This document shows positions 14,768 to 23,236 of a stretch of DNA of 64,000 nucleotides, in pieces. Numbering within the stretch: position 1 is the first letter of the stretch; each line of letters opens with the position of its first letter. The translations under genes and the position numbers were made by a program. The stretch is taken from contig NZ_FNAE01000009.1 in NCBI RefSeq assembly GCF_900101755.1, forward strand, positions 1 to 64,000, given 5' to 3'. Source of the stretch: Ectopseudomonas alcaliphila (GTDB lineage: Bacteria > Pseudomonadota > Gammaproteobacteria > Pseudomonadales > Pseudomonadaceae). Under the pieces are notes generated by a model. The model was not told the origin of the DNA, searched no databases, and was given only the letters and a program-made list of their open reading frames with translations.

Positions 14768-15253
14768 ATGAGCCTGCGTTTACTGCCTCTGCTACTGCTC
14801 GCCGCTTTCGGCCTGGCCATCGCCGGTGAGCTCAATTACCCACTCGACGCCCCGGCACCAGACGGTCGCCGCCCCGGCGGCACGCTCAGTCAGACACTCC
14901 CAGCACCGGTACTGGGCAACGAGGAGAACAAGGACCTGCGCCGCGAGCGCAATTACCCGGAACAGCCGCCGACCATTCCGCACAGCATTCGCGGCTACCA
15001 GGTGGACGCCAACGGCAACAAGTGCCTGACCTGTCACAGCCGCGCCGGCAGCGCCCGCAGCCAGGCGCCGATGATCAGCATCACTCATTACATGGACCGT
15101 GACGGTCAGCCGCTGGCCGCCGTGTCGCCACGGCGCTACTTCTGCACCCAGTGCCATGTCACCCAGCAGGAGGTCAAACCCCTGGTCGGCAACAACTTCC
15201 GCAACATCGACCACCTGCTCGAAGACGAAGCAGCCGCCACGGCGAAACCCTGA
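14768..15253 (+). CDS. napB: Periplasmic nitrate reductase dihaem cytochrome NapB
   Basis: 161 aa. A signal peptide MSLRLLPLLLLAAFGLAIAGE is followed by two haem c motifs, CLTCH and CTQCH, and the NapB-type segment ending NNFRNIDHLL. It passes electrons from NapC to NapA. I chose ATG 14768 because GAGGAG lies nine bases upstream, directly after the napA stop; an in-frame start inside napA is unlikely. Confidence 0.96.
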   Translation: MSLRLLPLLLLAAFGLAIAGELNYPLDAPAPDGRRPGGTLSQTLPAPVLGNEENKDLRRERNYPEQPPTIPHSIRGYQVDANGNKCLTCHSRAGSARSQAPMISITHYMDRDGQPLAAVSPRRYFCTQCHVTQQEVKPLVGNNFRNIDHLLEDEAAATAKP

Positions 15254-15262
15254 GGAGGCCTC

Positions 15263-15859
15263 ATGAAGTCATTACTGGCCCTGCTCAAGGAGTACTGGGG
15301 CATCCTGCGCCGCCCGAGCGTGCATTACAGCCTGGGCTTTCTCACCCTCGGTGGCTTCATCGCCGGAATCATCTTCTGGGGTGGTTTCAACACTGCACTG
15401 GAGGCCACCAACACCGAGCAGTTCTGCATCTCCTGCCATGAGATGCGCGACAACGTCTATGTCGAACTGCAGGACACCATTCACTACAGCAACCGCTCCG
15501 GGGTACGCGCGACCTGCCCGGACTGTCACGTGCCACACCAGTGGACGGACAAGATCGCGCGCAAGATGCAGGCGTCGAAAGAAGTCTGGGGCAAGATCTT
15601 CGGCACCATCAACACCCGCGACAAGTTCCTCGCCCACCGCCGCGAGCTGGCCGAGCACGAATGGGCGCGGCTCAAGGCCAACGACTCGCTGGAGTGCCGC
15701 AACTGCCACAACTTCGATTACATGGACTTCACCAAACAGAGCCCGCGCGCCCGGCAGATGCATTCCAGCGCCCTGGCCAGCGGCGAAGCCACCTGCATCG
15801 ATTGCCACAAGGGCATCGCCCACCAGTTGCCGGACATGAGCGGGGTGCCGGGTTGGTAA
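15263..15859 (+). CDS. napC: Tetrahaem quinol dehydrogenase NapC
   Basis: 198 aa. It has one N-terminal membrane anchor (about 20-45) and four haem c motifs: CISCHEMR, CPDCHVPH, CRNCHNFD and CIDCHKGIAHQ. This is the NapC/NirT family, which oxidises quinol in the inner membrane and feeds NapB/NapA. Nine bases separate it from napB, and it is the last gene of napEDABC. No ccm genes follow, so cytochrome c maturation must be encoded elsewhere. Confidence 0.97.
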   Translation: MKSLLALLKEYWGILRRPSVHYSLGFLTLGGFIAGIIFWGGFNTALEATNTEQFCISCHEMRDNVYVELQDTIHYSNRSGVRATCPDCHVPHQWTDKIARKMQASKEVWGKIFGTINTRDKFLAHRRELAEHEWARLKANDSLECRNCHNFDYMDFTKQSPRARQMHSSALASGEATCIDCHKGIAHQLPDMSGVPGW

Positions 15860-15901
15860 GACAGGCACCGCTTATTCGCGGTGCGCCGCTCTTGCGCAGA
15901 C

Positions 15902-16378
15902 CTATTCGCCGCGCAAGCGTTCGAGATGCGCCAGCAGCCCGGCGGAGGTCTGCTCACCGACCAGACGCTCGCGCAGCTTGCCGTCAGCGTCGACGATATA
16001 GGTCACCGGTAGCACGTCGTTGCGCGGCAGCTCGAAACGCGCCGCCGGGTCCTGCGCCAGCACGGTGAAACGAATGTCGAAGCTGTCCGCTGCACGCTTG
16101 AGCTCATCGCCCTGCAGCGCATCGAAATTGACGCCGATCACCCGCGCCGACTGGGTTTTCAGCTGTTCTTCCAGGGCGTTGAGTTCGGGAATTTCCGTGC
16201 GGCACGGCGCACACCACTCAGCCCAATAATTAATGACCAGCCACTGGCCATCCAGGCTGTCAGCCGTTACCTTTCGTCCATGCTGATCAAGGCCGAAATC
16301 TTCGGCACAAGCCGTTAGCAACAGACCGGCGCAGATACCCATAACAGCCTTGCCGACCTTCCGGAGCCCTAAGCCCAT
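15902..16378 (-). CDS. TlpA-like thioredoxin lipoprotein
   Basis: 158 aa. The lipobox LLTAC (Cys24) marks a lipoprotein signal. Next come the thioredoxin fold with active site WCAPC (Cys56, Cys59) and the cis-Pro segment LPVTYIVDADG. This is the TlpA/ResA-like family of periplasmic thiol-disulphide reductases that work on cytochromes or other redox partners. It is convergent with napC, and redox support of c-type cytochromes is plausible but not shown. Its start is 30 bp from the divergent PilZ-like gene. Confidence 0.9.
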   Translation of the reverse strand: MGLGLRKVGKAVMGICAGLLLTACAEDFGLDQHGRKVTADSLDGQWLVINYWAEWCAPCRTEIPELNALEEQLKTQSARVIGVNFDALQGDELKRAADSFDIRFTVLAQDPAARFELPRNDVLPVTYIVDADGKLRERLVGEQTSAGLLAHLERLRGE

Positions 16379-16408
16379 GTACTCGATCCTCGTCCACCCG
16401 GGGTTGAT

Positions 16409-17815
16409 ATGACGCTGGATGCCCTGCGCCTGGAAGTACCGGACATCCGCGAGGACAACAGCGTATCACCAGCGGAAATCGCCCAGCGACTCGCGGCTGC
16501 TCGCCAACTGGAGCCGGAGAATGGCCTGCAACAAGTGCTGGGCCTGTTGTTTTCGCTCAATCGCAGCACCCTGACCTTACTGGAAAGGCAGCGTGCGCTG
16601 CAAAATCTCAGTGACGAGTACCGCCATTACACCAGTCTTGCCCATCGCCAGCATCCGCCAAGCACGCTGTTCGTGCGTTTCTGCGGCGAGTTGGCGATCG
16701 GCTTCAAACGTCTGCTGCTGCAGATCCTGCAGGGTCGCCAGCCATCGATGCCGCACCTGGCCTGGTGCCTGTACATGGCCCAGCATTTCCTTGCCCAGCA
16801 GTTGTTGCGCTCCTACCAGCTGTACCAGGAGCCACCGCCGGCACTCTGGCGCGACAGCCACTTGCTGTACTGGATCGGCGAGCATCAGCAGTGTCTGGAC
16901 GAGCCGGTGGCGGCGGCCTTCGAGCCGAAACCAGCCAGCACCCTGCGCGGCCTCTATCAGCAGATGCTGCTCTTGGCCCTGAGCAACCCCTTCCACCTCG
17001 ATGAGGACGAATGCCTGACCCTGTTCAGCGCGCTGGCACCTCTGGCAGCGCTGGCCAGGTTGCAAGCCTGGGACGAGGAAGACGAAGCCGAAGGCCCGAT
17101 AGTCGACCTCAGCGAATCACAGGCCTGCCTGAGTTTCGAACAGCGCATAGAGGGCGAAGCCGCCAATCTGCGCCGTTTCGAGCTGGGCGCGCTGCTGATC
17201 GCACTGCATGAGCCAGCGCCGTTGCAAAGCGCGCAGGAACGCCAGTTGCTCGAACGAGTACGTCAGCACTGGCTGGGGCGCCAGCAACGTCGCCATGAAC
17301 GTGCCGAACTGGACGGACAATGCAGCCTGGTGGTGGGCCTGCCGGCTATTCATGCGCAACTGCTGGACAAGCTACCGCAGCGCACCGAGGCACAGATTCT
17401 CGATGCCAGCCCTGGGGGGGCGCGCCTGCTGTGCAACGCCAACGAGGGCGGACAACTGCAGGTCGGGCAACTGGTGCTGCTGCTCACCAATGGCACGCCG
17501 ACGCTGGCATTGGTGCGCTGGCGCCATCTCAATAGCGAAGGCTTGCACCTCGGACTGCGCTATCTGAAAGGCCTGCCACGGCCGGTCTGGCTACGACGGG
17601 CCCCCAATGCACAGACTCATCCGGGCGTGTTGCAGAGCACCCCGGCACCGGGCAACGGCTGGCACCACGGCCTGTGGTTGCCCAATGGCCAGTTCACCGC
17701 CGGCGAGCACCTTTGGCTGCAGCTTGCCAGCGTGCATAACCAAGCGATCCTGCCGCTCCCCGAAAGCAACCTGCAGACTTCATCGGTCACCCGTCACCCA
17801 CTGCGCCTGGCCTGA
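16409..17815 (+). CDS. Large protein with C-terminal PilZ-like domain
   Basis: 468 aa, soluble. The N-terminal 300 residues are helical and Leu/Gln-rich, of no family I recognise. From about residue 290 there are Arg-rich turns (RQQRRHERAELDG) and then AQILDASPGGARLL, a candidate for the RxxxR...(D/N)xSxxG signature of PilZ c-di-GMP receptors, followed by a beta-barrel-like stretch to the end. If real, it is a c-di-GMP effector. The spacing between Arg and DASPGG is longer than usual, so binding is uncertain. Confidence 0.6.
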   Translation: MTLDALRLEVPDIREDNSVSPAEIAQRLAAARQLEPENGLQQVLGLLFSLNRSTLTLLERQRALQNLSDEYRHYTSLAHRQHPPSTLFVRFCGELAIGFKRLLLQILQGRQPSMPHLAWCLYMAQHFLAQQLLRSYQLYQEPPPALWRDSHLLYWIGEHQQCLDEPVAAAFEPKPASTLRGLYQQMLLLALSNPFHLDEDECLTLFSALAPLAALARLQAWDEEDEAEGPIVDLSESQACLSFEQRIEGEAANLRRFELGALLIALHEPAPLQSAQERQLLERVRQHWLGRQQRRHERAELDGQCSLVVGLPAIHAQLLDKLPQRTEAQILDASPGGARLLCNANEGGQLQVGQLVLLLTNGTPTLALVRWRHLNSEGLHLGLRYLKGLPRPVWLRRAPNAQTHPGVLQSTPAPGNGWHHGLWLPNGQFTAGEHLWLQLASVHNQAILPLPESNLQTSSVTRHPLRLA

Positions 17816-17929
17816 TAAGCGAAACTGCGACCCTTGTCACGCAGCCTGTCTGCCGAGTGCACAGTTTCGCCAGCAGGTGGCTGCTTATAATTCCAGACAC
17901 TCAAGTCTCACCCAGCCTGGAATTTCACC

Positions 17930-18322
17930 ATGTCCCAAGCGCAAGACAAGCTGATTGGCTCCGTGCCCTCGCGCATCGTCGACGTCGCTCACCTGCTGGT
18001 CACGCCCTACGAGGGTCGTGTGGCCGAATACAACGTTGCCACCTGGCTGCAATTGCCGGGGCTGGCCAACCTGCCGGTATCGCTGCTGGTGAGTTATCGC
18101 GACGGGGACAAGCGTCGCGAGGTCAATGTCGACCACGGCAAGGTCAATGCCCATGGCAAGATCCTGCTCTCCGGGATCGCTCGCATACCGGTGCGGCTGA
18201 AGATCGAGGACATGCAGGTGCGCCTGCGCTCGGCGGTGCCGGCGCAGAGCCTGGTAGTCGAGGAGTTCTTCGTTCAAGCCGTCGAATTGGCCAACAGCGA
18301 AAGCCGCCAGGCCATGGCCTGA
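17930..18322 (+). CDS. Conserved hypothetical protein, 130 aa
   Basis: Soluble protein starting MSQAQDKLIGSVPSRIVDVAHLLVTPYEGRVAEYNV, mostly beta by pattern, ending in a short helix (VVEEFFVQAVELANSES). I do not recognise the family. ATG 17930 follows a region with no strong ribosome binding site. It ends 17 bp before a bidirectional terminator shared with the convergent small gene, so it is probably a single-gene unit. Confidence 0.7.
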   Translation: MSQAQDKLIGSVPSRIVDVAHLLVTPYEGRVAEYNVATWLQLPGLANLPVSLLVSYRDGDKRREVNVDHGKVNAHGKILLSGIARIPVRLKIEDMQVRLRSAVPAQSLVVEEFFVQAVELANSESRQAMA

Positions 18323-18339
18323 ACCAGAACGGCAACATC

Positions 18340-18366
18340 AAACCCCGCGCATCGACGCGGGGTTTT
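18340..18366. terminator. Bidirectional intrinsic terminator
   Basis: AAACCCCGCG and CGCGGGGTTT pair around a six-base loop, with A and T runs on both sides. It lies between two convergent genes (17930-18322 + and 18371-18571 -). Confidence 0.88.
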
Positions 18367-18370
18367 GCTT

Positions 18371-18571
18371 TCAGCCGGAGGAAACTTCGGGGCTTGGTGC
18401 GACCTGCGAACTTGAGTCGTCAGCCTTTGGCTGCAGGTTTTCGGTAGCCGCATGCTCGAGCAGCGACTCGGGCCAGCGTGCGAAGTGCAGGCCAGTGATT
18501 CGATTGAGCCGCGTCAGCGCTTCCTGCGGATCGCGTCGATGAAGGTGTATTACCCTGTTTTTACCCGTCAT
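18371..18571 (-). CDS. Small conserved hypothetical protein, 66 aa
   Basis: From ATG 18571 it reads MTGKNRVIHLHRRDPQEALTRLNRITGLHF, a compact helical start with a patterned Arg/Leu face, then a low-complexity polar tail. Similar short proteins sit in this neighbourhood in other pseudomonads as far as I recall; no function is known. The frame is open further upstream, but that stretch lacks a good start. It is convergent with the 130-aa gene across a shared terminator. Confidence 0.6.
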   Translation of the reverse strand: MTGKNRVIHLHRRDPQEALTRLNRITGLHFARWPESLLEHAATENLQPKADDSSSQVAPSPEVSSG

Positions 18572-18790
18572 TACTGCCTGCGTCCTCAGCAATCCCTGCC
18601 CTGATGGCAGTTCGATAGCAACTGACCCTACAGTTGCTAGAAGCGTGCCAGTCCTTCTACAACGCATTCATTGACGCCTGCCCCAGCGCCGAGGCCACAG
18701 CACGCCTAGGCAACGCCTGAAACTGACGTTTTTTGTCACTTCCTGGAGTCCATCCTCTTAATCCTCGTTCGCAACCTCGAATACCTTGCC

Positions 18791-20008
18791 TCAGCCCCTC
18801 CCCGGCAACCAGTCCGCCAGGCTGGCGCCGAACTGCTCCTCACGCTCCGCCTGCAAACGCTCCAGCCCCTCGCGCAATGCCGGATACCAGGGTTCGTCGA
18901 GCTGAGCGGGCAGCTGCGACAGGCTGGGCAACGGCCAGGGGCTGCACTCGAGTAACTGATACAGAGAAAAATTATGCAGATCACGGCACAGCACCCAGCC
19001 GCCGCCACTGGCCTTGCACGCCAGGTGCTCGCGCTCGAGGAAGTCCATCACCTGGCTCCACTCGTCCTCGGGTAAACGCCAGCCAGCACGCTGCATATCG
19101 CCGTAATGCAGGGCTTCACCCTTCTGCTGGCGCTTGAGCAACAGGCGTAGCACCACCAGCAGAATCAGGCCCCTGGGGATAGGTTCGCGGCGCCAGTGCC
19201 GTGGTTGCGAGAGGCCATATACCAGCTCGGCGCCCAACAGCACGATCAACCAGGACAGATAGATCCACACCAGAAACAGCGGCACCGTAGCGAAGGCGCC
19301 GTAGATCAGGTGATAACCGGGAAACAGGCGTACGTACAGACCGAACAGCGCCTTGGCCACCTCGAACAGCACGGCGCTGAACAGGCCGCCGAGCAACGCA
19401 TGGCGCAGCGGCACCCGGGTATTGGGAACCGCTGCATAGAGCAAGGTGAAGGCCGCGATGCTCGATAGCAGCGGAGTGAAGGCAAGCAGGGTCTTAGCGC
19501 CCACGACGGCATCCGGCCCGGAAATCAGTGACAGCGAGGCGATATAGGTACTCATCGCAAAGCCTGCGCCCAGCAGCAACGGCCCGAGACTGAGAATCGC
19601 CCAGTACAACAGGAAACTGGACATACCACGGCGCGGCTGGCGCACCCGCCAGATCACGTTGAAGGTCTTCTCGATGGTCACCAACATGAGGAACGCGGTG
19701 ACGGCCAGCAGCCCCACACCGAACCAGGTCAGTTGCCGCGCCTGGGTGGTGAACTCACGCAGATATTCCTGCACCGTCTCGCCAGTGGACGGTACGAAAT
19801 TATTGAAGATGAAACCCTGGATTTCCTCGCCCACACCCTTGAATGCCGGAATCGCCGAGAGCATGGCGAAGGTCACGGTCATCATCGGCACCACGGCGAA
19901 CAAGGTGGTGTAGGTCAGCGCCGCCGCGTTGCCTGCGCCACGGTTCTCGACGAAGCGCCGGTACAGGCTTAGCCAGAATTCCAGCCAGTCCTTTAAACGA
20001 ACCTGCAT
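18791..20008 (-). CDS. YihY/BrkB family membrane protein
   Basis: 405 aa with six membrane helices in the first 280 residues. Family signatures are GAGNAAALTYTTLFAVVPMM near the start and LFEVAKALFGLYVRLFPGYHLIYGAFATVPLFLVWIYLSW further on. The C-terminal about 120 residues are cytosolic. The family was once annotated as RNase BN, which is wrong; a transport or envelope role is suspected. The order yihY-arsC-wrbA-hda follows P. aeruginosa PA0951-PA0947. Confidence 0.92.
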   Translation of the reverse strand: MQVRLKDWLEFWLSLYRRFVENRGAGNAAALTYTTLFAVVPMMTVTFAMLSAIPAFKGVGEEIQGFIFNNFVPSTGETVQEYLREFTTQARQLTWFGVGLLAVTAFLMLVTIEKTFNVIWRVRQPRRGMSSFLLYWAILSLGPLLLGAGFAMSTYIASLSLISGPDAVVGAKTLLAFTPLLSSIAAFTLLYAAVPNTRVPLRHALLGGLFSAVLFEVAKALFGLYVRLFPGYHLIYGAFATVPLFLVWIYLSWLIVLLGAELVYGLSQPRHWRREPIPRGLILLVVLRLLLKRQQKGEALHYGDMQRAGWRLPEDEWSQVMDFLEREHLACKASGGGWVLCRDLHNFSLYQLLECSPWPLPSLSQLPAQLDEPWYPALREGLERLQAEREEQFGASLADWLPGRG

Positions 20009-20145
20009 GACCTCTCCTTAGCCCTCAAACCTAAACAGACAGTGCGCCGCGTGAAAAGGTCGCAACAAAGCGGCCCAGCAGTTTGCGTGCATCCGCGCAT
20101 CAGGCGGTTAGAATAGCCGCCACTTCAAGCCGGATGCGAGCCACC

Positions 20146-20499
20146 ATGACCGACCTGACCCTCTACCACAACCCGCGTTGCTCGAAATCCCGCGGCGCTC
20201 TGGAGCTGCTGGAAGCCCGCGGCCTGCAACCGCAAGTAGTGCGCTATCTGGAAACGCCACCCAGCGCCAGCGAACTCAAGAGCCTGCTCGGCAAGCTGGG
20301 TATCACTGCCCGCGAACTGCTGCGCAGCGGCGAAGACGAGTACAAGGCGCTGGGCCTGAGCGATACCCGTTTGAGCGAGGCGCAGCTGATCGAGGCCATG
20401 GCCGAGCACCCCAAACTGATCGAACGCCCGATCCTGATCGCTGGCGACAAGGCCGTCATCGGCCGTCCACCGGAAAAAGTGCTGGAGCTGCTGGCATGA
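20146..20499 (+). CDS. arsC: Arsenate reductase (glutaredoxin type)
   Basis: 117 aa ArsC/Spx-fold protein. The catalytic Cys12 is in YHNPRCSKSRGAL, and Arg residues fit the oxyanion site in LLRSGEDEY, ERPIL and IGRPPEKV. It reduces arsenate with glutathione/glutaredoxin (family knowledge). Without an ars operon here it may act as a general ArsC/YfgD-like housekeeping protein. I chose ATG 20146 because the conserved fold starts there. Its stop overlaps the wrbA start (ATGA). Confidence 0.9.
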   Translation: MTDLTLYHNPRCSKSRGALELLEARGLQPQVVRYLETPPSASELKSLLGKLGITARELLRSGEDEYKALGLSDTRLSEAQLIEAMAEHPKLIERPILIAGDKAVIGRPPEKVLELLA

Positions 20500-21092
20500 G
20501 CGCGCCCTATATTCTCGTGCTCTATTACAGCCGCCATGGCGCCACCGCGCAGATGGCCAAACAGATCGCCCGTGGTGTCGAGATGGCCGGCCTGGAGGCA
20601 CGTCTGCGCACGGTGCCAGCGGTGTCCAGCGAATGCGAGGCCGTTGCGCCGAGCGTGCCGGAGGACGGCGCCATGTACGCCACTCTGGACGATCTGAAGA
20701 ACTGCTCGGGCCTGGCGCTCGGCAGCCCGACCCGTTTCGGCAACATGGCCGCGCCGCTCAAGTACTTCATCGACGGCACCAGCAACCTGTGGCTGACCGG
20801 CGAACTGGTCGGCAAGCCAGCAGGCGTGTTCACCTCGACCGCCAGCCTGCATGGCGGCCAGGAAACCACCCTGCTGTCGATGATGATCCCACTGCTGCAC
20901 CACAGCATGCTGGTCTGCGGCCTGCCCTACAGCGAATCGGCCCTGCTCGAAACCCGCGGTGGCGGTACGCCCTACGGCCCCAGCCACCATGCCGGTGGCG
21001 ATGGCAAACGCGCGCTGGACGAACATGAAATCGCCCTGTGCCGCGCACTGGGTCAACGCCTGGCGCAAACCGCCAGCAAGCTGGAGCGCTGA
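20496..21092 (+). CDS. wrbA: NAD(P)H:quinone oxidoreductase WrbA
   Basis: 198 aa flavodoxin-fold protein. The FMN phosphate loop is YYSRHGATAQMA at residues about 10-21, with SPTRFGNMAAPLKYFID and STASLHGGQETT further on, the WrbA hallmarks. It reduces quinones by two electrons, limiting redox cycling. Translation is coupled to arsC by a four-base overlap, and the next gene starts two bases after its stop, so arsC-wrbA-DUF2069-hydrolase is one transcript. Confidence 0.95.
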   Translation: MSAPYILVLYYSRHGATAQMAKQIARGVEMAGLEARLRTVPAVSSECEAVAPSVPEDGAMYATLDDLKNCSGLALGSPTRFGNMAAPLKYFIDGTSNLWLTGELVGKPAGVFTSTASLHGGQETTLLSMMIPLLHHSMLVCGLPYSESALLETRGGGTPYGPSHHAGGDGKRALDEHEIALCRALGQRLAQTASKLER

Positions 21093-21094
21093 AC

Positions 21095-21505
21095 GTGGCC
21101 CGAGAGAAGAAACCCTTGCCCAGCCTCGAATGGCTGGAGCCACGGGTCAAGCTCAGTCGAGCGCTGAGCCTGTTCAGCTTCATTGCCCTGCTGACACTGC
21201 TGCTGGTGTGGAATCTGGCCTTCGCCGACCTGCATGGTGCGCGTGTGGGCGTGGTGCTGGCCATTCAGTTGCTGCCGCTGGCGCTGCTCGCGCCGGGCAT
21301 GTTGATGGGCAACGCCCGTGCTCACGCCTGGGCCTGCTTCGTGGTCAATATCTACTTCATCCAGGGCGTGCTCGCCGCCATCGACCCGGCGCGCGCGTTG
21401 TTCGGTGCGCTGGAGGCGGTGATCAGTTTCGGCCTGTTCTGCTGCGCCCTGCTCTACACCCGCTGGCGCTTTCAGTACGATCGCAAGCTGGCCGGGGAAG
21501 CCTGA
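21095..21505 (+). CDS. DUF2069 membrane protein
   Basis: 136 aa from GTG 21095, with GGAGCG eight bases upstream. It reads (V)AREKKPLPSLEWLEPRVKLSRALSL and then four membrane helices, the DUF2069 pattern. This small family follows wrbA in many pseudomonads and has no known function. An ATG 19 codons earlier lies inside wrbA and is unlikely. The stop overlaps the start of the next gene. Confidence 0.85.
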   Translation: MAREKKPLPSLEWLEPRVKLSRALSLFSFIALLTLLLVWNLAFADLHGARVGVVLAIQLLPLALLAPGMLMGNARAHAWACFVVNIYFIQGVLAAIDPARALFGALEAVISFGLFCCALLYTRWRFQYDRKLAGEA

Positions 21506-22182
21506 TGCGCCTGGTGCTGCTGCCTGGGATGAACGGCAGCAGCGCCCTTTTCACGCCCTTGCTCGAGACTCTCGCAGGCATCGACTGCTGGCCGCTGAGC
21601 CTGCCGAAACAAGGGGCGCAGGATTATCCAAGCCTGGCCGACGCACTATTCGAGCAGCTTGGTACGACACCTTTCGTGTTGCTGGGCGAATCGTTTTCCG
21701 GCCCTCTCGCCTACCAATTGGCCCTGCGCCGGCCCACCGGGCTGCGTGGCGCGATCTTCGCCGCCTCGTTCCTGAGCCGGCCTAATCCTGCCCTTACCCT
21801 GCTCGCGCACCTGCCCATGCCCCAGGCACTGGCCACACAACCCTGGCTGCTGCGCGCCCTGTGCCTGGGTAAAACGGCAGACGAGCACATCCTGCAACGG
21901 GTGCAGAGGGAGATTCGCCGACTGGATCAAAGGCTGCTACGCGCGCGACTGACGACGCTGGCCAGCCTGCAAGCGCCTACGCAAACCGTGGACCTACCCT
22001 GCCTGCACCTCTGGCCGCAGCAGGATCGCCTGATCGCCAACAGCGCTGCACAACGACTGGCGCATATCTGCAGCGACATTCGCCAGATTCGCCTGGATGG
22101 TCCGCACTTCATCCTGCAGACACAGCCAAAGGCCTGCGCCAGAGCAATCGCTGATTTCATGGAGGGAATAGCTGCGAGCTAG
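21505..22182 (+). CDS. Alpha/beta hydrolase, small esterase-like
   Basis: 225 aa. The nucleophile elbow GESFSG is near residue 63, the oxyanion region is LLPGMNGSSALF at the start, a candidate Asp lies in LWPQQDRLI and a candidate His in DGPHFIL. The catalytic triad thus looks complete. The substrate is unknown. It is last in the arsC-wrbA group and is followed by a palindromic repeat that probably ends transcription. Confidence 0.88.
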   Translation: MRLVLLPGMNGSSALFTPLLETLAGIDCWPLSLPKQGAQDYPSLADALFEQLGTTPFVLLGESFSGPLAYQLALRRPTGLRGAIFAASFLSRPNPALTLLAHLPMPQALATQPWLLRALCLGKTADEHILQRVQREIRRLDQRLLRARLTTLASLQAPTQTVDLPCLHLWPQQDRLIANSAAQRLAHICSDIRQIRLDGPHFILQTQPKACARAIADFMEGIAAS

Positions 22183-22186
22183 AAAG

Positions 22187-22243
22187 TCCCCGGATTGCAT
22201 CCGGGCTACGCCTGGAAATTCGCGAGCAGAGCTCGCTCCTACA
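22187..22243. repeat. REP-like palindromic repeats
   Basis: CCCGGATTGCATCCGGG (22189-22205) is followed by GGGCTACG and then CGCGAGCAGAGCTCGCTCC. The same two motifs recur at 37520-37562 and 39671-39730. It sits between convergent genes (hydrolase and hda) and can act as terminator. Confidence 0.75.
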
Positions 22244-22261
22244 CATGAGTTCCCGAGGCAG

Positions 22262-22966
22262 TTACCAGCCCAGCGTTTCCTTGAGAAAGGGAATGGTCAG
22301 CTTGCGCTGGGCCTGTAGCGAGGCCTGATCAAGACGCTCCAGCAGCTCGAACAGCGCGCTCATGCTGCGCTCGCCACGAGTGAGGATAAAGCGGCCAACC
22401 TCGTCGCTCATCTGCAGACCACGACGCGAGGCACGCAACTGCAGGGCGCGCAGCTTGTCCTCGTCGGACAGCTCGTGCAGCTGGAAGACCAGCGCCAGGG
22501 TCAACCGCGACTTCAGGTCAGGCAGCTGAATCGGCAACTCGCGCGGCGACATGGTGCCGGCCAGCAACAGACGCCGACCGCTGTCGCGCAGGCGGTTGAA
22601 CAGGTGGAACAACCCCTCTTCCCAGTCGCTGCGACCGGCCACCGCATCGAGGTCATCGAGGCAGACCAGCTCGCACAACTCAAGATTGTCGAGCAGCTCC
22701 GGGCCATGCTGTACAACCTCGCTGAGCGGCAGGTACACCACCGCTTCGCCGCGCTGCTCGAAACGCAGGCAGGCGGCCTGCAGCAAGTGGCTACGCCCTA
22801 CACCTTCAGCGCCCCATAGATAGATCAGGCTTTCCGTCCAGCCGGCATCGGCCTCGCACAGACGCTCGACATAGCCCAGGGCCGCAGCATTGGCGCCGGG
22901 GTAGTAGTTGGCGAAGGTGGCGTCATCACGCAGACGCACCCCCAAAGGCAGCTGGATAGGTTTCAT
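22262..22966 (-). CDS. hda: DnaA regulatory inactivator Hda
   Basis: 234 aa, AAA+ protein homologous to the DnaA ATPase domain. A clamp-binding type N-terminus (MKPIQLPLGVRLRDDATF) is followed by the P-loop GAEGVGRSHL, Walker B LVCLDDLDAV and sensor 2 region RGERSM. Hda with the beta clamp stimulates DnaA-ATP hydrolysis and prevents re-initiation. A 266-bp repeat element lies directly upstream and must either supply or separate its promoter. Confidence 0.95.
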   Translation of the reverse strand: MKPIQLPLGVRLRDDATFANYYPGANAAALGYVERLCEADAGWTESLIYLWGAEGVGRSHLLQAACLRFEQRGEAVVYLPLSEVVQHGPELLDNLELCELVCLDDLDAVAGRSDWEEGLFHLFNRLRDSGRRLLLAGTMSPRELPIQLPDLKSRLTLALVFQLHELSDEDKLRALQLRASRRGLQMSDEVGRFILTRGERSMSALFELLERLDQASLQAQRKLTIPFLKETLGW

Positions 22967-22970
22967 GCTC

Positions 22971-23236
22971 AGGGTCTGTTCCCGTTTCGGCGCGAGCCGC
23001 GTTGCTGCGCCAAATGGCGCCAGGCCAGGCGTGGAGCGCAGGTAATGGTCGCTCCCTTGCCAAGCTCCACAACGCAGCATGGCGCCATTTGCCGCGCAAC
23101 CCGAAGGGCCGGGCCAGTTTTTGCGCGCTGCTGCGTTATTCGTCGTTCATTTGGAATAACCAAATCTCTCTCCTCATGCCTTGCCCCGCGCAAAAACTGG
23201 CTCCGGCGCGGCCGCGGCGAAACGGGAACAGACCCT
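22971..23236. repeat. MITE-like element with 19-bp perfect terminal inverted repeats
   Basis: The ends are AGGGTCTGTTCCCGTTTCG (22971-22989) and its exact reverse complement (23218-23236). Inside are further inverted pairs: a CGCCAAATGGCGCC-type stem with CATGGCGCCATTTG, and GCCAGTTTTTGCGCG with CGCGCAAAAACTGGC. No coding frame is convincing. The element fills the whole hda-perM gap and its outer bases form part of the perM stop codon. Confidence 0.8.

Noticed and set aside
18572..18790. Possible gene or RNA between the 66-aa gene and yihY
   Set aside because: The 219-bp stretch has no start with a ribosome binding site, no stable long hairpin and no similarity I recognise.
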